64,000 nt of DNA from Setophaga petechia (taxonomy: Eukaryota; Chordata; Aves; Passeriformes; Parulidae), in NCBI GenBank assembly GCA_024362935.1, contig JANCRA010000025.1:8086936-8150935 (forward strand), given 5' to 3'. A program made the position numbers and the translations under genes. This document shows, piece after piece, positions 1 to 13,515 of the stretch (position 1 is its first letter; the number at the start of each line of letters is the position of its first letter). The notes beneath the pieces were generated by a model that was given only the letters and a program-made list of their open reading frames with translations, did not search any database and was not told the origin of the DNA.

Positions 1-2760
1 GAGCTCCATATCAATTTATGAAAAAAATAGTTTAAACATACTCCGCAATTAAACAAATTTATGTAGGAGATGCATTCTTCTTCTCCTATTTTGCTTAATA
101 AATAAAACAGCTGGTCCAAGGAATCAGGTCAATCAGTGTCTGGAAAAAGCCCCATTAAAGCTGCTATATAACCTAGTTTCTCAAGCTGCATAAGACATCC
201 TAATATTGAAGAGGCAGAAGTCCATGCAGAGACAGCAGGGATGGCTCAGCTTCTGGCCCTTCAGGGTTATGGAGGATATTTATCACAAAAGACAACAGTA
301 AGTGAGATATCTTGCAAAGATCTGAGGAGATGGGCTCTGAAGGACCACAACAAAGACAACATGATGCATCCAGACCTGTACATAAAACAGAGCTCAGGAC
401 ATCCAACATAAGGAGATGGTAAAGGCCCAGATTTTCACATGTGTTCAGATCCCCTCAAAGCCAACCTAGCCCTGCTGCCACAGTGGGAGATAACACCTCT
501 TCCCAGGGCCCTCCACAGCTCCATGGTTCCATTCCTCCCATGTCACGTGGGAGGGCGAATCCGGCAATGCCCAAAGCTGTGGGTGTGTTTTGTGGGCACA
601 GAGCCTATTCCAGTGCAGGCAAAAACCCCTCAGCATGAGCCCTCCTCCTGCACAACACACAGCACACAAAATGCAGTGCCCAAGCCCTCCTCACCTCAGA
701 AAATGTATATTCAGTAGGTTTGCAAATATTTTGCAAAGGATATCACAATCCACATCCTATAGAGATTAAAAAATAGAGCCAGAAGAAAGTGACTTGCTTA
801 AGCTTTAGGAGCAAGGCAGCATCAGAACTGGGAAATGAAACTTCCTGGTCCATAAAACTAGGTTTTAGCTTCTTAAATAAGGATTCTCTTCCCTCATTAA
901 AAAACTAAAAATGAGAAAAGAGGAAGGAATATTCTGTAGACAGAATGAACTTTGCCCTCAGAGGACTAATGACCTGATAGACTTTTTTTCCCTTCTCACC
1001 TTCATTTCCCCTTGCTAAAGTTACAGTAACTTCAAGGACTATCCTTCTTCCTTGGTCTGCTTTAACCTAGTGTGTCAGCTCAGCATCCTTTTCCCGACCA
1101 CCTGAAGCCAGAGACTATCCTTCCAAGAGAGGAGATTACCTTCTTGCTTTCAGTCTCTCTGGACATCCTTGCAACATCCTGGACTGAGACTCTCTGCTTT
1201 CTGTATCATGCTGAGGGACCCCAAAGTCCTATCCACTCATCCCAGCCCATAGTACGTGGCAGCCTGAAAGGGTACCCTGGAGGTAAAACCTGGTTGTTCT
1301 CTATTAATTTTTCATTTTAAGAATGGCTCCAGGGAAAGGAGGGAGATATAGGTCAGAGACTTTGGGGGCTGATTAGTAACTCTGTACATCTTCCTTCTTT
1401 TTTTTCCCCTCATTATTTTTTTCTCTTCCAAATTCAGAAACAGAGGGTTTTCCCTCCGTATTTCTCATTTACTCCTTGAGTATCACTGGCATTAGTCAGC
1501 AAACTCCTGCTATTTCCTCACAAGCCCCTGACACTTGCAGAGTGACTAACCCCCTGTGCACACACTTGGGTTCTAACAGTATCATCTGCTTTTTTCCCTC
1601 ATGAAAAATGGATCTCGGCATTGCACAGGCGCAGTTGTCCCTGTGGTCACTGTGAGGGTGACAGGTCACTCCCTGTAAGCTCCTGCTGCCAGGAGGCTGT
1701 AAACACCACCATTTTTCATGCAGAGAGCCGAGGAGCCAGGAGGTGATGGCAGGGCCTGCCCCTCAGGTCACTTCATAACTCACCATCACAGTAGCAGTGT
1801 CCCTCACACTAGGAAGAAGTTAGCTCCTGCTCCAAGCCCAGGCACGTGGAGAAGGTGATGGAGGAAGCCTGAAGCCAACCTTGCAGCCACCAGGTCTGCA
1901 ACGTGACACTGCCTTTGCGTCGGCCTTTCCTTCCAGCAGCAGGAGTCTCTGTCCCCGTTACGGTGCCCGGTGCCCGACATGATGTGCAGCAGGCCTCAGC
2001 TGGGCTCCCAAGGCACGAACACAGGATGAGTGAAAACACAGCTCCTTGTGACTCAAAGCCACCTCATCAGAGCATGACAGAAGGCTCCTCCTGGCCAGGT
2101 GGGCTTGCACAAGCTGCCCACCCACAGCCATGCTCACAGCAGACCTTGCATGCAGCTCATGCTCACGTGGGCGTACCCACAGACCTGCCCACACTGTGCT
2201 CTTGGTGCTGCGCTGGAGCACACAGCAAGTTTGTTGTGTCCACCTTCCCAGGGTGATGCCAAGAGCACACAGACCACTCTTCCTTACATCCAACATGCAA
2301 AGAGGATGTCTTGCCCCCAGGGCAAGGCCATGCCCTCAGGCAATGGTAAGTGCCACCCACACAGGAACAATCCACATCCAGAGCAGAGCCCATCAATGGG
2401 GATCAGCGGGAAGGCTGCTGAACTTGGGGCTGGAGAAGTTTATTCCCCATTTAACCTTGAGACCCTCACTTACCCCGTTCCCACCACCCTTACCTCCGTC
2501 CCCATTGTAGGAGAGACTTCTGCATTGCTGTGTAGGGAGGCATGAAAATAAACCACCGGCTCCAGTGCCACACTCCCTCCTGGCAGATCTGTTTCTCTCT
2601 TCTTAACTGTTTCCAAGTGCCTGGCTGTTTTATAATCCCCAGTGAGCATTCCCTTAACTCCTTCCTCACTGAGTCCTTCCACTCTCCCTTGCTCGCTCTC
2701 TTCTGAAAAGCAGAAAAATCCAAGGCGAGGTAGGGGATAGAGAAAGCAAAGGAGGGGGCC

Positions 2761-2810
2761 TGAATCAAACAGGGAACATCTGAATCAAAGAGGGAACATC
2801 TGAATCAAAC
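2761..2810. repeat. 20-bp tandem repeat, 2.5 copies
   Basis: The unit TGAATCAAACAGGGAACATC is followed by a copy with one difference and then a half copy. It is an intronic minisatellite-like duplication with no coding context. Confidence 0.9.
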
Positions 2811-5161
2811 TGCACATATTAGTCATTTCCCCAGCCCTCTCTTACACAGACAGACTGACTCTCCTGTTAATGTATTTCATTTTTTCTTCCCCATGGACAT
2901 TTGTGTACCTTAGAAACTTCTTTGCTAATCTCCTCCTGCTTTTTCATACCATGAGGTCATATGCTCCTGCTGGTAGCATGACTTTAAATCACACACCAGC
3001 TTGCCCTTTGAGGTCTGAACAGAAATCACTGTCTTAGATCACAAGTAAATATGAGTTGATGGCTTCAAGCCCAGTGTCACCATCGCCCCACTTATGCATA
3101 TTGCAAAATTCGAGAAGAACCAAATGCAGGTATTGCTTCCCAGTGGAAAGGACTTGATCACTGCAAGGGCTGTGAGAGGGCCATGTGGAGCAGCTCAGGC
3201 AGAGGAACACATCCTCCCTGTTTCCAAGACTCTGCAACTGCCCTAAAGTGACCTGTTGAGAGTCACACACACTATGGGTGCTAAAGGCCGTGCACTGCAT
3301 CTGTGCTTGTGCACGTCAGTGAGTGCAGACATGGGGCACAGAGTCACTTGGCCTGAGACATTTTGGGAGGCCCACAGGTCACAGCTGCCCTTGGCCACAC
3401 CACAGCACAGGTCACTGTGTGTGTGCCAGGGTGTGCTGGCAGCACGGCGTGGGGTAGAACAAGCACAGCGACCCAGCAGCTTTGGATTTCATAACCACCA
3501 CTACGTGCAAAGCAACGTCACAGAACGCTCCGGTGCTTACGCTGCTCCTGTGAGCCCATGAATAAAGAGGATGGAGGGAAAAAAAACATTGGCTTTCACA
3601 TGTCCCCTCTCAGGTGGGAACACGACACCTGCAGCTGGCTGCTGCTCTTCCTCAGAGCCTATGGCTGCTTCTTCCAGCATCTTGAGGTTACCCCTGACAG
3701 CTTCCACTCAAAAGTTTACCGAGGTATTTTTTTCCCTGACAAAATGAGCTATTCAAAATGAGCTATGTCACACCAGGCTGGGCCGCAGGGCTTTTAAAAT
3801 CGGTTCTGCTGATGTTCAAAGGGAGCAGCTTGCTGTGCAGAGGAGTGGTAGAGTTAATAGCAGTAGGATCAGCACAAGCTCTTACCCTGCCATCTGCCTT
3901 CAGCTCAGCCAGGCTTTCTGCTGAACAGCCAATGTGGGCTGGGGCCACTGGAGTGAGCAGCAACTCGCTGACATGAAAGACTGCCTGGGTTAGTTGATTA
4001 AGAATAAGATTACGAGCACAGGAATCCTGTATGGTGCTGGTACTGACTCAGTTCAAGATTTCATGGGGATATTTAAGCCCAGTTTTCCAAAGAAGTCTTT
4101 TATTTTGTGCAGGTGGGTGTTTGTGTGACAGCTTAAATAAGCCCCATGAATTGATGATTCCAGAAACAGGGGTCATCTCTGAAACTGCTATGCCTTCTTC
4201 TTTAGCCGCCCCCACCAGAAAACAGGGATAAGGAAAATATCCCAAAATAGGGATAAATAACACTTAACTACCTCACTCCCTTGTAATGTTTAAGTTCTTT
4301 TCACATAGAGAGCTCTGGAGGAAACACAGGAAAGCCCACTGGAATGGACAGGGATGCCTCTCACAACTATGGGTCACAGATCCCTTTCGTTCTGCCTTGT
4401 GGACTTCTTTTAAGTGCTGGCCACTGACAGAGGCTGCTCAGCTCTGCTCCTGCACATTCAGAATGACAGCTGCCTCAAGAGTTCTCCCTCTTTTTAATAA
4501 TAGAAAAGTCACTTAAGGCTTGTGGATGACCTGAAAGTACCAACGGCTGACCCACCATTGAAGTCTGAACCTTCCAGTGCAACCATGAAGAGCAGGGCTT
4601 GGTCCCCTTGAGGGAGGGTGAGGGCAAAACAGTTCTGTAGGCCCATAACAAAATACTGAGAGTATACAAAATACTCTGATATCCTATCATTCTGTGGGAA
4701 TACCCTACAGCAATTTAAAGGACTGCTGCAGCTGATCTCCAAACCCAGGAGGAGACAGCTGGAGGGTGCAGCAAAAGGGTGCTAGTCTGGAAGGAAGGTG
4801 GGGGATCTGGGAGAGTGAGGGCACAACCTGCCTGATCTGAAAGGGAAAAGAACAGAGGGGCCCCTCCTTTCACAGATGGAGGGAGGGAAAAAAAGCAAGA
4901 TGAGTGAAAAGCCTGGACTTAATCATGAAAAACAAAAGCTCATCATTTATTTTCATATCCTCTCACTAATGCTGGCATAATGCTAACAGTGGAATTCTTA
5001 TGGCATGCATGTCATGCCTGCAAATACCAAGTGAATTACTTCTCAGCAAGGCTATGGGCTATGGCACTGAGCAGCACATTCGTTACAAACGATTGGATGA
5101 TGAACGACAGTTCCCAAATTCCTCCTTCACAATGCTACTTGCATTAGTTGTAATTTAATGA

Positions 5162-5196
<35 letters not shown>
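5162..5196. repeat. (GT)n(GA)n compound microsatellite
   Basis: About six GT units run straight into about eleven GA units. This is a typical polymorphic compound dinucleotide tract in HIPK2 intron 1. Confidence 0.95.
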
Positions 5197-8100
5197 AGTT
5201 TTGGCTCAAACCACAGAAATAATACTGCCTGCTGCTCCTTCCCACTGGGTCTTGTATTAACTCACACCACCTCCACCTCCTACTTCTCTACCTCCTCCCT
5301 TTTCTCACCTATCCTCAGGTGCTAAAAGTCGTGTCATGAAACCCATCAGCATAGCAAAGGAGCATGCAGAAGCCCCCAAGCACATGCATTCCTTCTGGCT
5401 AAAAGGTGGGAGAGGACACAAACCTCTCCCTCTTCTCTGCCAACATCACGCAGGCTGGGGTGGTTCCTACAGCAGCCAGGCTCTGTGTAGACAAGCCACC
5501 CAGTCTCCTTTGGTTCTTTCCTCCTAGGGAGTCAGTGCAGGTGAAAGACACCGAGCTGGCAGCTCTGGAAGCAGAGCATGAAGCACAGTCTGTATGAGCC
5601 ATGTTGGTGCAGAACTCCCACCACACACCCCTGCCAGCACGGTCCCAGAGGGAACCACAGCAGGGTAGCCCAGCCTCATCCTCACCTTACAGGCTGTCTT
5701 AGCTGGTTTGTTGCTCTTTTAAACAATTTTAAGATCTGGTAAGCAGCCAGTAAGTGTGAACAAAACCTTTGCTAGGTTTAGGTTACTAGGAGGTAAGGCC
5801 TTCAGCAGTATAAATGCGCCATCAACCCCAGCAAAGCCAGCAATCACTGCCATGCTGCCTCGTCCTGAGCTCTTGGCTAGATCTGTACCTCCAGCTTCTT
5901 CAGGGCATAAATCAAGCCCCTTTTCTTCACTCCATGGACCTTGACACAAAAGGGATGGTCACAGGAGCAGGGGCATCTTGCAGGTCTCTGCCCTGGACTG
6001 GCCAGTGTCACCTCTCACTCCTGTGGCAACCTTGCGACAGAGCCTGTACCCCTTCACATGACAGGACATTTATCCATCTAATGACCCTGCACATAAGGTT
6101 CACACCTGAAACAAGACCCACCATGTGGGGTCTCCTGTGCTGGGCCAGAAGAAAGCTGAGAGGTCTGATCTGAGCAGCAGACTTACAAGAAAGTGACTGC
6201 AAACATCACTACTACTCTCCTGGTGTATCCAGTCTCCTCAGCATTTCTCACTGACAGAGCCTCAATGACAACCATCCACGGATTCCTATCCAGTGGAACA
6301 TCCAGAATACTCCTCATCCCTTCTGTGCCAAATGTAATTTAAAAGCCCCCCTCCCACATTTTGCAGTGTTTTGAAAAAAGCAAATCCAAACAAAATTTAC
6401 ATGTTTCTGAAACACAGGCATAAGCAGAGGAAGGGAAAATGCCCTTAAGGATTGGAACCAAATGTGTTTGTGCAAATGAGACCCAGGATTTACAGTTACC
6501 TTCCAGCCTCCAGCAAGTGCTACAGTCTTAGCTTTGACTTAAAAACAATCTGTTTTCTTGTAGAGGTTGAAAAACACCAGTGGTATTTTCTCTGGTGTAC
6601 TGGCCAAAGTCCCACAGCCGTGGCTGGGAGAGGAGGGTGGACACTGTGTCACAGGACACTCCCAGGGACAGGTCTGTCTGGGCACACAGATGCACATTTG
6701 TGCATCCCACCAATACAGCAGGCACAATGCTGGGGGCCACCACCTTTAGGAACTACATGGACACAGATTTGCCCCTTGTCAAAATCCCCCTCCAAGCCCT
6801 TGTGTAGCACTGCACACTCTGTGGCTTTCTTAAAACTCTGGCTGTGCTTTGAGCAGTGACCAGACTCTGAAATAAATGAAGATGTGCTTTGCTGAAGTGA
6901 CCCTAAGTGAAAGCAACAATACTCGGCACAAAGAAATAAACAAGCACCATAGCTGCAAATCAAAAAGGATGAAACAGTGAGCCTGCTGTGACTAACCTTG
7001 TGCTGGGCAGCTCACCCACCCCAGCAGCATGGGGAGCCACACATCCCCCCAAGGGGCACCAGACAGAAGGGGTCCCTTTGCACACAGCAAGTGTGGGGAG
7101 AAGGGCACACAAGCATGAGAGGGAAGGGGGGCTCCTGTGACAGAGGACCACCACAGTGGCCATGTGGCCTTTAGGAGCTTTCACAGGGGTGCTGTTACCT
7201 ACTACCAGCCTGCAAAGAGAAGCAGTGACCAGCCTGGAGTGATGAAAAGCAGTTATCAGGGGCAGAACCATAGGCATGAACACACCTAGACAGATGCAGA
7301 CCTGCTGGACTGCCAGAACAGGCCTGTTACTGCACAGCTTCTTTGGGCACACAGTGCAAGCCACAGCAGCCAGAACTGCCAGCCATGGTTTATCACATTT
7401 ACAGTTTAAAACCCAACCAAATCCAGCACTTCTGCTGGAACCAAGTTCAGCTGAAGGTTCCTGGCCCAGCTCGGAAGGTAGAGGCCGTCCTGCTCCTTGG
7501 TTCCCCTCCTGATAGGCAGCTGTGGCTCAGGAAGGTGAAGCTCAGACACAGCACTCAGTGTCACACTTCAGCTCCCTTTAAGCCTTCAAATTAGGGCTTA
7601 CACGGGGCTTAAGTGCAGCCTGTCCCAACACAGGGTTGGATTTCACAGCTCTCATGAGCTGCTGCTGGGTTGCCACTTCCCCCTGAAAAGGGGATGAGTG
7701 CCCTGCAGGCAGCCTGGCAGGCAGTCCATCCACCCAGACACCCTGAGCAGGGAATGGGGAGCACCTTGATCCCTGCAGCCCTTCCCACATCCCTGGAGGG
7801 TAAAACAGGAGGGCTGAGATCACCAGGACAGGCTTCTGCTTCCCTTGCCTCAGCTAGCCAAATAACTCCCAGTACCCATCTTTTCAGCAAGTATTTTGTA
7901 GTAAACACAGAATATTTTACTTCTGTGATCAAGCCTGTGTTCTTCCTCCTGCACATCTCTGCTGGCCCCTCACGGCTCACCTTGAGCCCCAGGGTGACCA
8001 CAGGGTGACCACAACCCTTCTAGCCCATGGGTTGGGGTACCTGACATGCAGCATTGAGCTCCCATGTGAGGTCAGCGTGTTCTCAATACAGGACATGGCC

Positions 8101-11024
8101 ACGAACACCTCAGGGGGGCTGGTCACCTTCCAGCAAGGACAGCTGAATATGACAGGGCTGGGCTGGGGAGGGGAGGGGGCAGCACAGAGGAAGAAGCTGC
8201 CAGGAACAGGAGAAAGGACACAAAACACACCAGGAGAATAAGAGCTCCATCCCCTTCACAAGCCCTGCAATAACAAGAAGGCAAGAAGGACAGGAGAACC
8301 AACCACAACAAAACCCACATGAAGAACTGTGACCTGCAACTTGCTCCAGCGATGCCATGTAACAACTGTGGCTAGGAAACAGGGAAACACACTTCCCAGC
8401 TCACCATCAGTGCTGCCACAAGCATCTGCTTTATTGTACATGATATGAAAAGCGTCAGGCATCCCCACCTGAAATCATGCCCTCTCCTGCCATTCACTCA
8501 CATCCCATCTTCTTTTTCCCTCACACTTTATTTTCTACAGGCAGCAGCTTTTTGGCAGGAGTCTCTGCGTCTGTTTGCAACAGGGCATGGCAAGGGAAAG
8601 CAGACATCTCCTCATAAAGCATCCTCTTCCTGAAACCCCTTCAACTCTTCCTGGCTGAGAGGAAATGCAAGGATTGGTAATGACTCAAGTGCTCCTCCGG
8701 GAAACAACAGTGATTTTAGAGGAACATGAAATAACTTTTAAGCCAAGCCTGGTCCTGAAGAGGGGAACTCCACACTCTGTATCTTGAGTTCATGGCTGAG
8801 CATGCACAAAGCCCGGATTCAGGTGCCCACCGGCAGAGATACTGGAGAAGACACAGCTCCATTATAGAGGTAGCCTCACCTACATTAGATACATTGTAAG
8901 CGGTACAGCAAACACATCTGAAGGGATACAGATTCCTCAGGGGATACTGTACTCGCTACAGACGCCAGTGACATCCCACCACGGGCTCAGGTCTCAGATA
9001 ACTGAGGATACAGAGATGGAGCAGTAGCAGAGCTGAAGACATATCCAAGAACTGGTCCCGCTGGGCCACCAAAACCTGGCACTGGGAGAAGATGCATCAA
9101 AGATGCCTGCCACGCAGCTGTTCTGCATCAGAATAGATGAGTTGGTGGATGTGGATTACAGATCATCCTCCATCAGAATGTCTGGAATGATTATTTTTCT
9201 CAAACTTGGATTTCTAGTAACCCTTTTGTTCAGCCTGAAAAGTCACATTGCTTGAAAAAAAAATCTCTTCCTGCCTTTTACAGGCAGAGTGGCAGTGTCC
9301 CCTCCTGAACACACTGTGATTTACAGTGTTCCACACTCACACACTGGCAACACAAGCCCTTATGCAGAGACTGCAGACAGCACTCCTGCCAACACATACT
9401 CTGCCACAGCATCGCTCCACATAAACACCCTGCATTCACCTTGTTTATATTTCCTCCTGCACAGGCTGTGACAGCTCACAAACACACACACAGCCTAATT
9501 TATATTTACAATAAATCTCCCTTCTTCATTCACTGCAGTGGAAAAGAGCCCTGCTACAAATACAATTTGTCAGAAAAGTGGTGTAACAGCGCTATCCTTA
9601 GCGCCCATAGATAAAGGGGATGAAGCCACACCAAACACATGTGTACACTCCTAGAGGTGCCTACACACATGGAAGGAGTCCCACATACACACGCATACAC
9701 ACAGACATTCTTCCACCTGTGCTCTCACAAACGCTGCTCAAGAACAGCACCTGCTGTCCCTTCTGACTCGCACGTGCTCGCAGGCAGCACAGACTTTTGC
9801 AAGGTTCACTTTCATTGCACAGGTGCTCTCAGCCTCAGATAAGCGACAGGAAAATGACACTGCAAGAGAAGCACTGTCATCATCGAGGGGATATGCTTGT
9901 GTCTGGGTCTCACATGTCCTTTCCAGGTGGTGCAGCTATTTTAAAATGGGGGTTGCAGCCTGTTTCTTATCTGCACTTGCTAAATTCACACACATATTCT
10001 GCTGTTGAAAGAATGAAGAGCGGGAGTTAGGTGGGAAGGCAGGTTTCTGGTGTGCCACTGATCATGCTAGAAGAGATGAAGACTTTTTTTTATCGTAGTC
10101 ATGAAAAAATGTGATCCCCAGTTTCTTTGTAGGCTTGGAGGATTTATGAGGTCCTTTGTTTCTCCATGCTATCCACAAACTGGCTGTAGCTAAGAGCTGT
10201 CTTTTTTTTTTTAATTTGGTTTCACAGAAAAGGCTGTGATCTCCTGTCTCTCCACAAAGGACCTTGTTGCCACTTCCCTAACCTCCATCACTCTGAGGCC
10301 TGATTGTGGCAGTGTGCTCCCCACAGGACAATGTCAGCCTGTTCTGAAGCTGGGCCCAATGTGCCATGTGGGTGCTTGCAGGGGAAGCACACCCAACCAG
10401 CCCTCTGTGGTCTCTACTGGCTCCCAATAAGCTTCCATTAAGGAGACTTAACTACTAATTCCTGCCAAGGTCTTGTGTGCTCAGAAGCCTTCTGTACAGC
10501 TCTAACTCCTGATGGCCTTGCAGAGTTGAGTGAATCAGGCAATTGGTGTGATCTGCCACCTTCTCCCCACCCTGGCAACACTAAGCTCGACCAAAAACTT
10601 CAGTCTGCATCACCACCAAGCACATCAGCAGCCTGCCAGCTACCAGAAAGTTCCTGTGCACTGACATATTGGGAGCTGCAGGATCACCTCACCCCAGCAC
10701 TGCTCCCCTGCTGACCCAGGGCCCACCGTGTGGCGAATTCCCATAATGGAGAGAGCACCATTGCACACTGCTCCAGCCAGCTGGGTTGCCAAGGCAAGCT
10801 GCCACATCACCTGGCACTGCTGTGCTCAGATCCCTCCACTTCCCCCCTCCCTGGGGCACCACGGGGCCTCAAGGTGGGATCAATTCTGTTTGTCAGTGCT
10901 AAGGAGCTCAAGAGTGTCACCAGAGATTTTCCAGTTAGAGATGACTCTACTCCAGGTATTCTAAGGACTAATAATGGCTGTTAAACTCCCCAGAAATTGT
11001 GCCACAAGAGGACGATTAAAGGTC

Positions 11025-11041
11025 GCACACACACACACACA
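11025..11041. repeat. (CA)n microsatellite
   Basis: A short perfect CA run of about eight units in intron sequence. Confidence 0.85.
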
Positions 11042-12612
11042 GAGCTATGAGGATATCAAAGATGGTTTTCTTGGAATTTTTTCCTCCAGCTTTTGAAGTC
11101 TAACATCTAAATAGGAAAGTAGCAATGATGGCTGGAAATTACGAGTATCTGGAGGTAAACCAGAGACCTGCTGAAAATCCTTGCCAATCTATGTGGAATT
11201 TGTCAACACTAAACGCTGCCTAGGAGAAAATAAAACACCAGGTATTTTAGCTGGACATTCTTCTCCTCCAGCCTATTGCTTTAAGCAAACAGCCTTCCTG
11301 CCATCATACATAGGGAGCAATGTGGGCACTCACCCTTCTGCAATCCTGCTGCTGTGAGCTCCTGACAGAGGGATAGCCCAAAGCCATGGAAGAACCACAC
11401 AGATGGTCAAAAACCAGCCCACAACCCATCCTGGCACAACTCTTCCACAAACACCACTGTGAAAATCTAACCCTGGGATGAGGCTCAGACCACTCTCTGG
11501 GCAGGCTGAAACAGTCTAGAGATCACAGTTCCCCTAATATCCTTCTGGGTACTTGTCCCTCTTCTCCTCATGGCACCTCTGGCTGATCTGAGCACCTGTC
11601 ACATCCCTTCTCAAACACAGTTGTGTGTTCTCTGGGTCAATGCCATGTCACAGTTGTCCATTTTTTGGAAAATCTGCAGCACAGAGATCCTTGACTTCGG
11701 ATCTCAGCTGCGAGTGGTTATGAATAATTGGTAATTAAAGTAAAAGTGAGGCCATACCAAGGGATTGTTGTGCCTCTAAGTTTTCTCCAGACTACTCTCA
11801 GGAGACACAGGAAAGCTACCAGAGGTAAAAAAATAAATCTCAGCCTACTAGGTTTACACAGAGACCATCAAAAATATGCGTCTGTATTGTTCTGACCTCC
11901 AGATCTTTTTTCCTTCACATTTTCCTAACCTTTAAAAGGCATGTAAGATAAACAGAGAAGAAGCTAGGCAGACAACATCCTTGGAAGAGATGTAGGAATA
12001 TAATCAAGCCCTCAGACACACGCACACAAACACCATAATTTATCTCTTCCTCCTCCTGTTTGATATTATCCTCTGTTCTAGTATCATAATCTGTTGCTAT
12101 GGAAACAGCTATGATGTCACTACAAGAGGTTTATAGATGCCTTGAACAGGAAGGAAAGGTACAAGATGATGGGAGAGGAAAAAAAAAAACACCTACAAAC
12201 AGCTGCTGAGCAGGAGATGTTCCAGGAATGGTAAGTGTTAACAAGGAAAAGATAAACACATCGACGTGCTGGAGCTGTTGCAGACAAGAGCAGAATATAA
12301 ACCATACTTTAAAAATAAAGAATGCTTACAAATTTTGCCTAGAAGTAAAAATACTCTGGGCAAGCTAAAGGACCTTCCTGAAAAAAACAAACTTTTTTTA
12401 TCAGCAAGTTTTCTGGGACTGGATATTCTCTGAGTATTGCTGCTAGAGTCCAAGTCTCCACCAAGCTGCTCCATCATCTGCTGTAACACTCCCTCCTGAA
12501 GTGAACACCCCATCAATGCAGCCAATAGTTAGGGAGCTTGCTGGCTATTCCCCATCCTGCGTATGCCTCTACAACCTGTAACTAGAAAAAACCCTCATGT
12601 CCTCAAGCAAAA

Positions 12613-13096
12613 ATAGACAGAACCATAAAATTCCTTAGGTTGAAAATGACCTCTAAGATCAGTGAGACCAACAGTTAACCAAACACTGCCAAGTGCACAA
12701 CTAACTGTGTCCCCTAGAACCACATCTTTACGTCTTTTAAATACCTCCAGAGATTTTTAAATACCACCACTTCCCTGGGCAGCCTGTTCCAGTGCTGGAC
12801 AAACCCTTTCCATAAGGAAATTTTTCATAACATCCAATCTATATTTTCCCTGGTACAACTTGAGGCCATTTCCTCTTATCCTGTCACTTGTTACCTATGG
12901 AAAGAGGCTGCCCCCCACCTCATTACAACCTCCTTTCAGGTGGTGGTAGAGAAAGTTAAGGTCTCCCCTGAGCCTCCTTTTCTGCATGTTAAACAAACCC
13001 ATCTCTCTCAGCTGCTCCTCCTAAGTCTTGCACACAAGATCCTTCAGCAACTTTGCTGCCCTTCTCTGGACACACACCAGCACTTCAGTGTCTGTT
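12613..13096 (-). mobile_element. CR1 LINE 3' end, 5'-truncated copy
   Basis: Read on the plus strand, it begins with the reverse complement of a CR1 3' tail (a degraded form of the ATAGAAT-type end, then TTAGGTTGAAAATGACCTC). It continues through hallmark CR1 blocks: CTGGGCAGCCTGTTCCAGTG, AACTTGAGGCCATTTCCTCT, AAGGTCTCCCCTGAGCCTCC and CTTCTCTGGACACACACCAG. The element therefore lies on the minus strand. About 480 bp of the 3' end remains, with many substitutions and no intact reverse transcriptase, as is usual for 5'-truncated avian CR1. The middle section (CACATCTTTACGTCTTTTAA) suggests one of the older CR1 subfamilies; I do not assign it precisely. Confidence 0.93.
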
Positions 13097-13515
13097 AGCG
13101 CTCTTGTGCCTTTAAGATTTGTTTCTTGGAGAACATCCAGCCTTCCCGGACTCCTTTGTCACTCAGGTCTGTCCCAATGGACTCTATCAATCTGTCCCTA
13201 AACAGGCCAGAGTCTGCCCTGTTCAGAAGTCCAACGTAGCCCTTCTGCTGAGTCCCCTCCTCACTCCTTGAGCACAGAAAACCAACCAGTGTAGCCAAAG
13301 CAGCCTCCAAACACCCCATCACCTCAAGTCCTTCTCTGTTTGCATGACACAGGCGCAGCAGGGAGCCTTCCTTTGGCGGCTCACCCACCAGCTGTGTCAG
13401 GAAGTTATCTTCCATACACTCCAGGAACCTCCTGGACTGCTTCCTCTCTGCTGCTTCCTCTCTGTGCAAAGACATGCTGAATCCACTGGATCACATCCAG
13501 TGGCAAACAAACAAC
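13097..13515. repeat. Dispersed avian repeat adjoining the CR1 (class uncertain)
   Basis: Directly after the CR1 block the sequence changes to text that I recall from many avian genomic regions. Its clearest part is CACCAGCTGTGTCAGGAAGT, then ACACTCCAGGAACCTCCTGG and a CTGCTTCCTCTCTGCTG stretch. It could be a more 5' portion of the same CR1 insertion or a separate older element. It contains one modest open frame on the minus strand but no recognisable domain. A consensus-library search would decide class and orientation. Confidence 0.55.

Noticed and set aside
12613..13515. Minus-strand open frames in this interval as genes
   Set aside because: They lie within CR1 and adjoining repeat sequence and do not show an intact reverse transcriptase or other domain.
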